This document shows, in pieces, positions 34,016 to 45,639 of a stretch of DNA of 64,000 bases. The notes under the pieces were generated by a model. The model did no database searches. It had not been told where the DNA came from and saw only the letters and a list, made by a program, of their open reading frames with translations. The position numbers were made by a program, and so were the translations under genes. This stretch comes from Ampelocalamus luodianensis (Eukaryota; Streptophyta; Magnoliopsida; Poales; Poaceae): NCBI GenBank assembly GCA_036346255.1, contig CM070638.1:36828394-36892393 (forward strand). Direction: 5' to 3'. Numbering within the stretch: position 1 is the stretch's first letter; every line of letters begins with the position of its first letter.

Positions 34016-34214
34016 GTTACTTCACCTAACTATTTTTTAAAATTTTCGCTAGCCTCAGAATTGCTAGCCATGCCCTCAAAATAAGCAGCGTAAAATAGAT
34101 ACATCACGTATAAATCAACGGACAACCCAAAGTGATCATTGTCAATTACAAACCAACATATATCAAATATTGTCGCTAGTGTACCATTGAATTACAACTA
34201 TTCAAAGTGAATTA

Positions 34215-37200
34215 CAACTATATCAAATATATATTAATTGTTTCGAGGTCGCTCAAGAGTGAAACTCTCCGCTGGCGCAATGATATCCGTCATGATGAAG
34301 GTGCAAAGCCTCCTCGAACATCCGAGATCTCTTTACGAACGAGTGAATCTAAATCTATATTCAAAACCTACAAACAAGAGTAAAGTGTTACACATATATA
34401 TTTAAATTTATAATTAGCAATTATTAAGTAGATTGACCAACCTCGGATCCGCAACCTAGCACTCATGAGAATCGCATATGATGGCAAACGAGAATGCACA
34501 TTCTTACGCTTTTGTCAGCGGATCGAAAAATAGAATTACATATATAGGTATAGTCGGTTCGAGACGCATTATTATTAAGTATGATATAGGATTATTGTGT
34601 TGTATCACGTCGAAATCGCGTCCCGTGATTAAGTGTGGCGTTCGTTCCTTGTATAGCCCTCCTCGGCAATATAGGAGATGAACGACCTACATGTTTCCAA
34701 AAAGTTAATCTCGGCCATTTCAAACGAAGGAAGACTACAATAGAGTTATGTATGGAGGAAATGAGCACACCTATCGAGTACTTCTTGCACAAGGGTGAAG
34801 TCATGGCCTTTTTTCATTAGGGAATCAAGGTATAGTACCTGATTCCTCTTTGGTATAATGACTAGAAGGATCCAGTGATGCATACTCATGTATGTCGCTA
34901 TAGTCATTAAACCTAAGTTCATACTGCGTATAAAGTACAAATGAAATTTGTATAGCAAGTAGTGAAGCACTTATTTCAAGTTGTAGGGCACCATTATGTA
35001 GTCCCCGTAGTTTTGAGCAAGCAATCCTGCCGTTATGTATTTCTCGACGAGGATGCGCTCGCCAAGATGGTTTGCTCGGAGACCACGTGTGGGTCGAGGA
35101 AACCCACCGGTTCTTTCAATCGCCGGCAGTTTTAATCATGTATCTATACATAAGCAATGAGTTGTTATATTACGTGAATGTACGTGAATGTAGAACTTGA
35201 TTGTACACACTTACAAAGGTCCAAAGATCGTAGAAGTGAGGCATCGAGGGCTTTGAGGTTGAATAGGTCGAATAAGTCGTGAAGCCCACGATGAAGGGGC
35301 CGCTCGTGGAGGAAATAGTCCTTCGTGTATCCGACGGTGATTCCATCGCACTCTTCTCTTTGGTCTTCTCGCAAGTACCGGCTATGCAAACTCGACAACC
35401 TAATCTAGCGTAGGCTAATCTTGTGCTCGCCGCCAACGGACTTCCGAAAGAGTATTTCTTAGGTTAGAGGCGAAGCGCCTTAATGTTCTTTGATTTCGAT
35501 TTGTCCGAACGACTTGCTCGCTACGCGCCTTCCTCCCGCTGTCGACGACTCGAACCGAGCACGGCGCACGCTTTTTGTTCGTTCGGTGTCTTCTCCACGG
35601 AACCGATGAGGCGGGCTTCAAGCGAAGGTTGAGGTGCGGTCATGGAGGTCTGTTGGAGAGACATGGTTGTGTCGAGATGGTTGGGGTAGAGTCATCAAAA
35701 GTTGAGGCGGCATCGCAGGTCCGTGACGATGTCCTTCAAAAGTTGAATTGGAGAGGCATGGTCGTGTGGAGATGGTTTGGGTGAGTCATCGAAGGTTGAG
35801 GTGGCATCGCAGGTCCAGCGATGTCCTTCTTTGGCCACCGAATAAAACGCATGCAGGCATCCCCAGTGTTATGATTTCATCGTTCGCGAATCTCCACGGA
35901 CGGCCCTAAAATTATCATGTACCATGTCCACTGGACCTGGCGTAACCTGCGCCACACGGGCACCGTGGTCGCACTATCCCTTCATTGCATGGATACACCA
36001 CCCCGCCCGACCTCAATAGACATCCCAACCATCCTCACTTGGAGGTGTGCGGTCGTCGGCTCCTACAAAACGACACGCATTAGCTAAGGCGCCCTATAGG
36101 TCTATCTTTGGAGCATTCCGAGATGTACATTACCTTGATGTCGCCGATAGGTAATTGGACATCATCGTGTTCACAATTTTACGTGGACGCGACGCCATCG
36201 ATGTTGAGGAGGATCGCCACCAAAACAACGGCGGCTCGCGATCGGTTGTTGAGGAGTAGTAGTTGATTCACTTGGTCTTGCAATCTTGCTATCTTTTCTT
36301 CAAATTTTGCAAGAAGCACCGCTCTCTTCCTTCAAATTTTGAAGTAAGCACATGTTCCAACACCGTGTCGCTCGCCTTGGATCTCTTTCCGCTCCTATAC
36401 GTGCGTCGAGTGGGAATCCATCCTCCAAGATACGTTAACCCTTTGCCTCGCGTGCGACCCGGTGCTCCTTGTTTCCCGTGGTCGTAGTTAGTATATCCTT
36501 CTCCCCGCTCGCTAAGAAGGAGCCTTCGAACATGCGGAACTCAATTCTTGCTTTGCAAGAGGTCATCATGTTATTATATACATTATGAAGTTATAGACTT
36601 ATTAACAACTAGGTAGTTCAAGACATTTACCACACTTTTGGCCACATTCGGTTTGCGGGTTTGTGAAAGAGATTTCACCAAGACGAATCGATGCCTCGCC
36701 TTAACCGAGAGAGCACGCTGGTGCGTGATCTCAAAGAAATGGCCTGGTTTCGTTCAAGGTCCTCCGCGCCCATTACGCGGTTTTACCGCGCACCAGCAGG
36801 CCGAGTTTGTGGGGTGAGTGTTAAGTGTCCGGAGAGCCTTGTGCGCCGCACTTTCTCAAGAAATTCGTGTCGCCTTCATTTGCCCAAAGGCGCCCCATAT
36901 ATCCCGCGACAAGAATTTATACGCCGTGAAGGGCGTTCAACCCGTGTTCACGATTTTGTGACAAGCACGCTCTTGAAGGTCCTCCACGCCTTCCGATCGA
37001 GAGCAACGCCTGTTGCTCCACGCGCGCCAAGTCTCGTACCGAAAGTGAACGATTTTAAAACTTCGTCCCACACCGCTTCTCCGAACATCCGACACGTTGT
37101 CCCACCAAGGTGTGGTGATGGGGACTGTTCTCTTCCAAGTATCCCGCACAAGGTTCGAATCTCGCCACGCTTTGGGGGACTCACGCGATCCCATTGGCAT

Positions 37201-38250
37201 TGACCTCCGTGGACGGCCATTAGGCCCGAGGAATTCTCGATGTTCCTCGCCATCTCGCGCACGCATCACTTTCCTCGGAGATCCAGACGGCGGCGAAGAT
37301 GGTGCGGACGCCATGTCGCTCACTTGCTATCTATATATGCACGAAGCAATATGCGTAAGCTCTAACTGACCAGATTCAAGCAGATTTACTCAACTTAACC
37401 GAAAATGATGCACAAACGTATAATATATAAAGAAGGATTGATGGTAGTTTGTGCTCTCAGAAGGAGAGTTGCAAAAGAACAAGTCTTTGCCATCTCAATC
37501 CTATTGTCTATACTCTTCATTAAATGAATATGATAGTATAAATTCAAACTATGAGCTCTAAACAATACTTTGCTTAATCACAAATGATCTCAATCATATC
37601 AAAAATGATCTTAACTATCACATTCAATCTCAAGATAAGAGAAAAGTTCATCACAGAGCGAACTGAACAAAGCCCATCGATCAATTTCAGTTCACATTAT
37701 CAAAGACTATCAAAGTCACATCACGCATTGTTCGTCAATACAATAGAGCTCAAGAATGAACTAACAAGATATCAAATTGACGGTGGCATTCAACCGTCGT
37801 GATAACTAGCATTCAATCGAAGTAACAAATTAAAAGATATGAAATTGACAAGAGCAAGTAATTTGTACAATAGAGCTCAAGAATCAACTAACTATCACAT
37901 TCAATTCAAGATAAGACAAAGTTCATCACAGAGCATGTCAACAAAGCCCACTCGATCAATTTGTCATATCTTTAGTACTAGATTCAGATTCACATATTAT
38001 CTTTAGGAATACTCACAGAGAGGATGCCGCACAACAACTCACGGTGCAAGGAGGAGGCCGGTGCAGGGAGGAGGCCGACGCTGGGAGGAGGGAGGCGCCT
38101 GAGGAGGCCGACACGGGAGGAGGACGGCGGGAGGAGGCCGGTGCGGTGGAGGAGGACGGCGCGGAGGAGGCCGGGAGGAGGTCGGGCGCAGGGGAGGAGG
38201 CCGTGCAGCAGGGAGGAGGCCGACATGGGGAGGAGGCCGCGCCGAGGCGA
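34215..38250 (-). pseudogene. CACTA-1 gene A: TnpA-like / Ulp1-like fusion
   Basis: Read on the minus strand from the TATA box at 38390-38399. A GC-rich 5' part (38250-38020) is followed by a TnpA-like module (about 37323-36250) with WKRTVPITTPWWDNV, VEDLQERACHK and a KDILTT..GNKEH motif typical of the plant Ptta/En/Spm transposase family, then a coiled-coil-like end. Next come a linker with an EIITLG-type motif, DLFDLFNLKALDASLLR (35290-35210), and a Ulp1-like piece MSMHHWILLVIIPKRNQ / LYLDSL (about 34890-34800) with the histidine and aspartate of a C48 cysteine protease. I cannot place the catalytic cysteine. Exon limits are uncertain, and indels may partly be sequence errors. Confidence 0.65.
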
Positions 38251-38389
38251 GGCGGCTGCCGATGAAAGGGCGGCGCGGCTGGTCTTACGGCCGGAGGTGA
38301 ACTGGCGAACCCTAGAGGAGCCGAGAGAGCGCGCGAGCCTAAGGGCGCGGGAGACGGTGACGAGTAAAGAGCAAAACCCTAGGGTGCGC

Positions 38390-38399
38390 TTTTATAAAA
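38390..38399 (-). promoter_or_regulatory. TATA box of gene A (CACTA-1)
   Basis: TTTTATAAAA lies at the very edge of array 2. On the minus strand it precedes the GC-rich 5' region of gene A. Confidence 0.6.
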
Positions 38400-38648
38400 T
38401 GATATCACAGACGGCTCTATTGAAGCACCGTCAGGATATACTATCACGCACGGTTCTTTAATAGAGCCGCTCAGGATATTCTAAATATCATGCACGACTC
38501 TATTAAAGAACCGTCAGGATAGTATATCATGCACGGTGCTTCAATAGAGTCGCTCGTGATATTGATGATACCACAGACGGTGCTTACATAAAGCCGCTCG
38601 TGATATCTTATCACTGCACGGATCCATCATAGAGCCGTCTCGTGTTAT
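38399..38648. repeat. CACTA-1 array 2 (between genes A and B)
   Basis: Five to six facing pairs of the same CACAGACGG/CCGTCTGTG-type half-sites. The array lies between the divergent TATA boxes of gene A (38390) and gene B (38713), the layout of a bidirectional promoter. Confidence 0.8.
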
Positions 38649-38712
38649 GGATCTCATTCCTTCATCTCCGCGCGAGTGTCTCTTCGTCTCGCCGCCCACT
38701 TTACTACTTCTT

Positions 38713-38724
38713 TTATATAAATAG
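38713..38724 (+). promoter_or_regulatory. TATA box of gene B (CACTA-1)
   Basis: TTATATAAATAG lies about 70 bp before the gene B ATG and about 22 bp after a TGTCTCTTCGTCTC motif (38677-38690). The same arrangement is conserved in CACTA-2 at 56214-56224. Confidence 0.7.
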
Positions 38725-38792
38725 ACAACCCTTATCGAGAGGGATTCTCACGAACCTCGATCCTTGATCATCCCTCTCTCCACAAATTCCAA

Positions 38793-39285
38793 ATGGCTTC
38801 CTCTCGTCCCCACTGCATCGCCTACATTATGGTTGTGTACTCGCACCTCTCGACGCAACTCGCCCAAGCCGCGAACAAGACGTCCGCTCGCAATGCAATC
38901 CGCTGTAGACCCTCCGATCTACCGGAGACCATAACGGCGATCATCGGCCGATTGGAGCTCCTCCTCCAACAGATCAGGCGAGGCTCTCCAAAGATCCGGC
39001 GACAAACCTCGTCGTGGAGATTGTCCTATGGAACTCTTTGGTCCGCACCGAGGATGCGCCCGTAGAGTCGAGGACGACTCGACATTGCAGAGAGCGGGTC
39101 ACCTAGCCGAGACCGTGGAGACCAGTGGTTGATGGCCTCGGGTTATATGGGACTTGATTACGAGTCCGAACATCTACAAGAGGAAATTGAGCGTGCAAGG
39201 TCACAGTGGAGGCGTTTGGTGAGACAATCACGATCCCGCCCCACCAAGCCGGCGAGAATGCGACGAAGATTTGAAGACTAAGATA
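38793..39285 (+). CDS. CACTA-1 gene B, unknown function
   Basis: The ATG follows a TATA box by about 70 bp. The protein begins MASSRPHCIAYIMVVYSHLS and contains LPETITAIIGRLELLLQQ, followed, after frame breaks, by WDLITSPNIYKRKL. It is conserved in CACTA-2 in sequence, position and orientation, and lies between arrays 2 and 3. I do not recognise a domain. The helical leucine-rich stretch suggests a small interaction protein, but that is a guess. The reading frame after about 39065 needs at least one shift. Confidence 0.45.
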
Positions 39286-39487
39286 GGATCGCCATCCTTT
39301 TTTTATCGTCTGTGATGTAAAACGATAAGGCCGCCTATTGTCCGTGATGTAAATATGGTCTTTAATTTTTATCGCCTATGATGATATGGTCTTTTTATCG
39401 CCCGTGATGATATGGTCTCTTTTATCATCTATTTATTATCGGGCAAAATTCATTTTGTTAATTATTTGCGCATATACATGCTCAGAC

Positions 39488-39862
39488 GCTATCACGCACG
39501 GTTGAATGAAGAACCATCTGCGTGCTAATATCCTCATCACGAGCGGTTCCTTATTACTAATCGTCAGTTGAACTTGCACAGACGGCTCCATGTGGAACCA
39601 TCGTGATATACCAATATCACGCAGCGGTTAATCAAGAGAACCGCTCGTGATATATTCACATCACGCACGGTTTGTTAATAGAACCGCCTGTGATGTGAGT
39701 ATATCACGATTTGTTATACTTATTAACCGCTCGTGATATTGAGTATATCATGACGGTTCCACATGGAGTCGTCTCTGTGAAGTTCAACACGAGCGGTTTG
39801 TGGAGAACCGTCATGATATACTCGTATCACGCATGGTTGGAAATAAGAACCGCTCGTGATAT
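39488..39862. repeat. CACTA-1 array 3 (upstream of TNP2)
   Basis: Eight or so facing half-site pairs ending just before the TNP2 TATA box. The corresponding array in CACTA-2 (55095-55485) shows the clean palindrome. Confidence 0.8.
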
Positions 39863-39868
39863 GCCACC

Positions 39869-39879
39869 CTATAAATATA
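39869..39879 (+). promoter_or_regulatory. TATA box of TNP2 (CACTA-1)
   Basis: CCTATAAATATAAAG lies immediately after array 3, about 490 bp before the proposed ATG. The same sequence occurs at 55083-55094 on the minus strand in CACTA-2. The intervening leader holds GT-rich, probably spliced sequence. Confidence 0.65.
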
Positions 39880-40362
39880 AAGACCGACAGAGGCCCCCGC
39901 CTTAGCGCCTCGATCTCTTCTTTGGAATAGAGGGGCTTGAGAAGCTTTGCTCTGTGTTGGTTGTGAGGAGACTTGTATATTTTGCTTGCCTTGTTCTTGG
40001 TTGTGGGTTGCCCTAGCAACTTATGGCCATTTGGCTTGCATGCATGCTTGCTTTGTGAGGCTTGGCTTTGGTGGTAGCTCTCGGTTTGGGTGTTGTGAAT
40101 GAGTGTTTTGTGAGTGGGATAAGCTTATGTGGAGTGGTGCATTTCGACTATGGCTCTTCTCTTGCCCTGCTCATTGGCCCAAGGAGAAGGACGGTGAGGA
40201 ATCTCATGGGATATTAGGAATTTTCGTCGTGAGCTCCGAGGGTAACGATCTTTAACTCTTTATATTTGCTTAATAGAGGAGTAACGATTTTGCTAATAGG
40301 AGGAGTAACGATTTGCGCTTATTAATATAATTTAACACTACTAATTGTTACATGTGTAGTAG

Positions 40363-43300
40363 ATGGACCGAATCGATGTACGGTGCGAACCGTGGAGTGA
40401 AGAGTACATTAATGGCGTGATTGCTTTAAAAGAGCCGCAGAGCAGATATGTCAATAAGGATAGAATTTATGTATCGTCAATGCATTGATTGCGGTAATCA
40501 AGATTTTTAACAACCCCGCAGATCGAGGGCACTTGATTCAAGGGTTTCAAAAAGGGTATACATGTTGACCATCACGGTGAAGAGCGATTATACAGAAGTT
40601 AATAATGATGCCATCGACGAGGAAGTCAACGATATGCCTGATGTGGATCGTGGTTTTTGATGACGATAGGTTGTACGATGACAACTGGATCGATGCTACG
40701 CGATGCGTAAGGAAACTACAAAGAGAGAGAGTTTTGTAAATTCGAGCGCTTAATAGAGGACTCGGGAAACCTTTGTTCCCGCCGCAAGCCGAATACACAA
40801 GGTTGTCAACCGCATTTGAACCGCTGAAATTGAAGGCGAGCAATGGTTTGTCCGACAAGAGTTTCACGGCGTTGTTAGGTCTCCTAGCGGACATTCTTCC
40901 GAGGGAAACGTGTTGCCCAAGCACCACCTACCAAGCCAAGAAGGTTCTTTGTCCATTGGGAATGGAAGTAGAAAGAATACATGCATGTCCGAACGATTGT
41001 ATCCTGTATCGTAAAGAGTATGCAGACTTGCATGTATGTCCCTGTGCAAAGCATCCCGATACAAGCGTAAGAATATTGCTAAGGTGAAGCAAGGACCTCC
41101 TGCTAAGGTGTTGTGGTATCTGCTCGTGATCCCACGCTTGAAGCGTTTATTTGCGAACCGAAAGGAGGCAAGATTGCTACGCTGGCACTCTGAGGAGCGT
41201 AAGAAAGATGGAAAACTAACACACCCTGCTGATTCGCCGGTGGAGAAACTTCGATCGGACCTTCAAAGAGTTCGGCAGGAACCGAGGAACATAAGGTTAG
41301 GGTTCAAGATGATGGAATGAATTCTTTCGTAACATGAGCAACCGACATAGCACATGGCCCGTGAACCTATGCATGTACAACCTTCCTCCTTGGTCGTATG
41401 AAGCTTAAGTACATTTTGATGTCACTACTTATCCAAGGGCCAAGCAACTGGGAACGATATTGATGTGTACCTAGCACCATTATCGGATGATCTTGTGACA
41501 TCGTGGAACGAAGGGGGTACAAGTATGGCATGCGCATAAACGAGAACTTCTTTACGCTGGCATGTTGTTCTCGCACTATCAATGATTTTCCCGCCTTGGT
41601 AACCCGTCGCTTGAAGACGAAAGGAGCCAAAGCCCGTCCGCACCGCTTAGATGCTACGAGAGTGTATGGTCAACAACTCGCGCAAAATCGTATATGCGCC
41701 ACCGTAGGTTCCTTCCTGTGAATCACCCATACCGCAAGATGAAAAACAATTCGACGAAAATAAGGAGGACAAGCTTCAGCCCAAGGGCTTTTAGAGGAAA
41801 GAGGTCTATGATATGGTTAAGGATATCGATGTTGTGCTTGGGAAGGGACGTAAATTAAAACCCGTCGAAGAACATCCGAAGAAGCGGTCAATTTTGGGAC
41901 TTGCCTTATTGGGAGCACTTACAAGTTAATCATCGCATCGACGCCATGCACGTGGAGAAGAATGTATGTGAAAGCTTGATTGGTCTCTCATCGAACATTA
42001 GTGGCAAAACAAAGGATGGTGTTAACGCACGACGCGACTTGGTTGATATGAACATAAGGACCGAAGTTAGCACCGAAAGAGACCGATAAAGGACGAACAT
42101 ACCTTCCACCAACTTGCTACACTATGTCCAAGGCCGAGAGAAATGAATTGTGCCAAAGCTTGCATGGTGTCAAAGTCCCGTCGTTACTCCGCTAACATTA
42201 AGAAACGTGTTTCTATGCAAGATTTGAAATTAATTAGTATGAAGTCTCATGATTGTCATGTGCCGATGACACAAATGCTTCTCGTTGTAATTAGGGGTAT
42301 CTTGCCGAACAAGGTCCGAGTGGCAATCTTGAGGTCGTGTTATTTCTTCAACTTAATTGCTCGTAAGGTCATCGATCCCGGCGACTAGATGCTCTACTGT
42401 GCCGAGGTGGTGACGACTCTATGTCAACTTGAGATGTATTTCCCTCTCATTTTTCGATATTATGGTCCATCTCATTGTTCATCTTGTGAAAGAGATAAAG
42501 ATATGTGGTCCTGTGTTCCTACGTCATATGTACCCGCTCGAGAGGTATATGGGAATTCTCAAGTCCTACGCACGAATCGATCTCGACCGAGGGCGATCAT
42601 CGAAGGTTATGCAACCAAGAGGTCATTGAGTTCTACGTCGACTACATGGCTCGTGTGGAACCGATAGGTGTGCCTCTATCTCGCCATGAGGAAGGTCGAT
42701 GGTATCGGACCATCGGAAGGAAATCAATCACTCCCGATCCGATACGACGCCAAGCCCATTTCACGGTCTTGCAAACATGACCCAACTGTCCCCGTACATC
42801 GACGAGCACAAAGACATGGTACGCCAACGTAATCCGCACGGTCGGAGGTTTGGATCACGAGAGCACAACCGTCGGTTCAACGAATGGGTAAAGGTGCGAA
42901 TCATGACCGGGTGGTCATCAAGTGATGATACGCTGCTATGGTTGGCAAAAGGCCACAATTTACAATTGTCACATGGCAAGGATACGACATAAATGGGTAC
43001 ACATTTTATACGGCATTTCAGATAGGAAGAGCACGATCCGCATCAAATGTGTCCGCATAGATGCATTCAGCATCGATGGGATGAGGAGCTCGCATTATGG
43101 GCAAATAGAGGAGATATGGGAGCTCGACTACGTGCTTTTCAAGATCCCCTATTTCGGTGCCGTTGGTCCATCTCCCACATGTGAAGGTCGATGGCACGGT
43201 GTCACTACCGTGGACCTCGATCGTGTCGATACAAAGACGAACCATTCGTGATCAAGCAACTGTTGTTCAAGACTTCTATGTAACCGACCCGCAAATAAGA

Positions 43301-43500
43301 AGCGCCACGTAGTTCTTCATGGAAAAAGAAGGATTGTCGGAGTTGAGAATGTAGTGGACGAGGAAGAATACAATCAATTTGACGAGTTGCTCTTTCGGAG
43401 ACGGCATCGATCGCTCGAGGAAGAACCCACGAGGAAGCTAGCTATATGCGCGCCGATCATCATGAAGGACTATATTTTAATTAAGAAATTACTCCATTGT
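40363..43500 (+). pseudogene. CACTA-1 TNP2-type transposase
   Basis: TNP2 is the catalytic transposase that cuts CACTA ends. The ATG at 40363 begins MDRIDVRCEPWSEEYINGV, the transposase-associated N-terminal domain. The core follows: LKLKASNGLSDKSF, HACPNDCILYRKEY, PAKVLWYLLVIPRLKRLF, DIDVYLAPLSDDL, DAMHVEKNVCESLIG, GKTKDGVNARRDL and SHDCHVPMTQML. The DUF4218-like part (FDIMVHLIVHLVKEIK, MYPLERYMGILKSY) and DUF4216-like end (DYVLFKIPYF, VVDEEEYNQFDELLF) complete it. The order and length are full, but many one- to three-base indels break the frame. Comparison with CACTA-2 shows that each copy is correct where the other is broken. Confidence 0.85.
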
Positions 43501-43725
43501 AATTAATTTATTCCATAACATCATGTGTTATGAACTTGTAATATGCCGCACGTATATTTTGATGTCAACGTGGAATTGTAATCGCTTCCCGTCCTTGTGG
43601 ACCGTATATTTTGGTGCATTAAAAATTCATTTAATTTGGAAAATAGTCCACCGCACCACCTTTCTAGAAACCTAAAAACTAAAATTTTATGGCAAATAGT
43701 CTAACACCTTTGCAAAGAAACCGGT
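43501..43725. other. Spacer between TNP2 and gene C
   Basis: AT-rich convergent 3' ends of TNP2 (plus) and gene C (minus). The same sequence is seen inverted at about 51250-51480. Confidence 0.6.
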
Positions 43726-44275
43726 ATACTCATGCCTAATCCTGCAATCATCATCGCAAGACGACGTAGTCGCCCCACTCTTCCACACCGCAGCCAATGC
43801 TCGTGCACCGTGGCCATCCTCCGACAGCGCCCACACCCGCCCGATGGCCCGCCTTCTTCCCCACGCCGCTCGACTATGTCCGCGGCGAGCCTCGCACCGC
43901 CGCACTCCGGTTGGTCTTGGCCGCCTCGCACCCGCCGGTCGGCTCGCCCTCGACCGGCCGATGTAGTGCTTCCCAACGCCGCGCGCCTCGCCGGCCGTAG
44001 AGGAGGAGACCGAGCACGAGGCCACGGCTTGTGGCCGCCACGCCGCCGCTCAAGGAACATGAGGTCGCACGCATGTCTTGGGGCGCCAAGACAAGCCCGA
44101 GGCCGACGATGAAACAAGCCCCGGGTTGCCGGCGGCGCCGTGTGGTTGACGACGGCGAGGTAGCGCCGTTGTCCGCCACTTCATCGCCTCCTCTCGCTTC
44201 AGCGCCACGCGCCTCCCCACGGCGTTCCTTTGACACCTTGTACAAGGCCTTGCAACTATACGCACATACATTCAA
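43725..44275 (-). pseudogene. CACTA-1 gene C, unknown function, frameshifted
   Basis: Matches CACTA-2 gene C (50703-51176) in inverted orientation: CACFIVGLGLVLAPQDM-type sequence, then EGEPTGGCEAAKTNR and RRMATVHEHW pieces spread over three frames. It lies between the TNP2 3' end and array 4 and is read towards TNP2 from its own TATA box (44549-44558). No known domain was recognised. Confidence 0.45.
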
Positions 44276-44548
44276 GATGTTAGAATAAATAGTAGTATGT
44301 ACGCACGTATATTGTAGATATAAAGATGTACGACGTTAATCGTAGGTCGCATAGGTCCTCCATGGGTCGAGGAGAGCTCGCGCCACACGCCGACGCATGT
44401 CGATTTACACATCGTGAGAAAGAGCGTGATCACCGACCTCCCGCCTTGGTGCTTGCCGATCGCTCGCATGCTCACCTTGGCGATTGACGTACTCAAACCG
44501 TGAGACGAAGAGCGATGGGAGGAGTTTAATCTTCGTGAATTATTCCGC

Positions 44549-44558
44549 CTTATATAAA
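44549..44558 (-). promoter_or_regulatory. TATA box of gene C (CACTA-1)
   Basis: CTTTATATAAGG on the minus strand. Upstream of it (44579-44675), GAGACGAAGAGAC-type words recur about four times before array 4. Confidence 0.55.
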
Positions 44559-44694
44559 GAATTAGGAGTAATCGCACGTGAGACGAAGAGACGCATGTAT
44601 CGTCGGCGTGCGAGACGAAAAGACGGTTGTGCGATGGTGAAGAGACACATCGCGCGGGAGACGAAGAGGTTGGATATCACAGGCAATAGTAGAC

Positions 44695-44940
44695 ACCTCA
44701 TCACAGACGGTTCATATTACGAACCGTCTTTGATACTTCACAGACGGTTCTTAATATGCACCGTCCGTGATATGTCCTCATCACAGACGGTTCTTTTTAC
44801 CAACCGTCTGTGAAGTATCATAAATGATTGGTAATAAGAACCGCTCGTGATGAGGACATATCACAGAGTAGTTCGCACGTTCCAAAGGGAACCGTCAGAG
44901 AGATTCAACACGCACTCCTTTGGAACCGCTCGCGATGAGG
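44695..44940. repeat. CACTA-1 array 4 (right subterminal)
   Basis: Facing pairs including several clean CACAGACGGTTC and GAACCGTCTGTGA half-sites (44703-44815). It ends in GATGAGGTGTCTGCTATTGC, next to the right terminus. Confidence 0.85.
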
Positions 44941-44972
44941 TGTCTGCTATTGCCTGCTTTGTAGTAGTGACA

Positions 44973-45428
44973 TGTCTTAACCGCATGATTGGATCATGCG
45001 TTCGAAAGGTCCGAACGTTCACTGGTAGTACCGTCAAAGGAACTCCGGTACTACCGTTGAGCGGTAGTACCGTCAAGTACACTTGGTACTACCGCCTATA
45101 CTGAGAAAAACAGTTGTTGGCTTCAAACACAATATCTAAATGCATGCATGATCCTAGATTGATCAAAATAGCACAAGAACACACTATCAAGCTAGTAGTC
45201 GTGATCCCTCTTAATAGTACATTATTTAGCCTAAAATTCGGTCTTCCGTCCTTTTCTCCTAAGACCGATAAATAGAAAAAGGATCCTAAACTACTTATAC
45301 CTTGTCTTTGAACCATATTGATCTTCATGGGACTAGTCCTTTTCAAAACACTCAATAAACACGTTAGTCCCATATTCACACATTGTCATTAATTAACAAA
45401 ATAATGTTTAGGGGCCTAGAAGCTTTCA
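44973..45428 (-). mobile_element. Copia-type LTR, piece beyond CACTA-1
   Basis: Continues the LTR of 32778-33546 after one ACA duplication. It starts in the same CGGTAGTACCG-rich U3 sequence (45028-45090) and runs to TTAATTAACA and then AAGCTTTCA, which on the minus strand is a TGAAAGCTTCTAGG start. Combined LTR length is about 1,225 bp. Confidence 0.55.
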
Positions 45429-45639
45429 GCAGGCGGCTGCTACAACCCGTGGTCGCAGCAGCAAAGCTCTTGCACCGGCACACCGCAGCAGGTGGCCATG
45501 CAACTGCGTAGCAGGGCCGCAGTCGGTGCTCTCGCCCATGCCCGGTCGCGCGCTGCTACACCACGCGTTGCTCACCCGCGCTCAGCCCCCGTGCGCGCGC
45601 TACTACACACCACGCGCCGCTGGTGAGGAGGATCCTATG
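45429..45639. other. GC-rich spacer
   Basis: A 211-bp stretch with GCAGCAG and CGCGCGC words. No domain or repeat was identified. It directly precedes the solo LTR and may be the original left flank of the MULE sequence that resumes at 49387. Confidence 0.4.

Larger units (their letters stand above)
33547..44969 (+). mobile_element. CACTA (En/Spm) element 1, 11.4 kb
   Basis: It begins CACTACTACACACAGCC and ends with the reverse complement of CACTACTACAAAGCAGGC, so the shared terminal repeat is CACTACTACA. A 3-bp duplication ACA flanks it (33544-33546, 44970-44972), the CACTA standard. It carries four motif arrays and four genes: A (minus), B (plus), TNP2 (plus) and C (minus). Coding regions contain many small indels. 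It sits in the U3 of the LTR made up of 32778-33546 and 44973-45428. Confidence 0.92.

Noticed and set aside
38024..38461. Arg/Gly/Glu-rich plus-strand open frame (145 codons)
   Set aside because: It is the reverse side of the GAGGAGGCCG minisatellite in the 5' region of gene A. The gene runs on the other strand from the TATA box at 38390.
32778..45428. A secure 5-bp duplication for the copia-type LTR holding CACTA-1
   Set aside because: TCAGG and GCAGG agree at only 4 of 5 positions, and the copia-2 integrase frame does not resume after 45428, so the right boundary remains uncertain.
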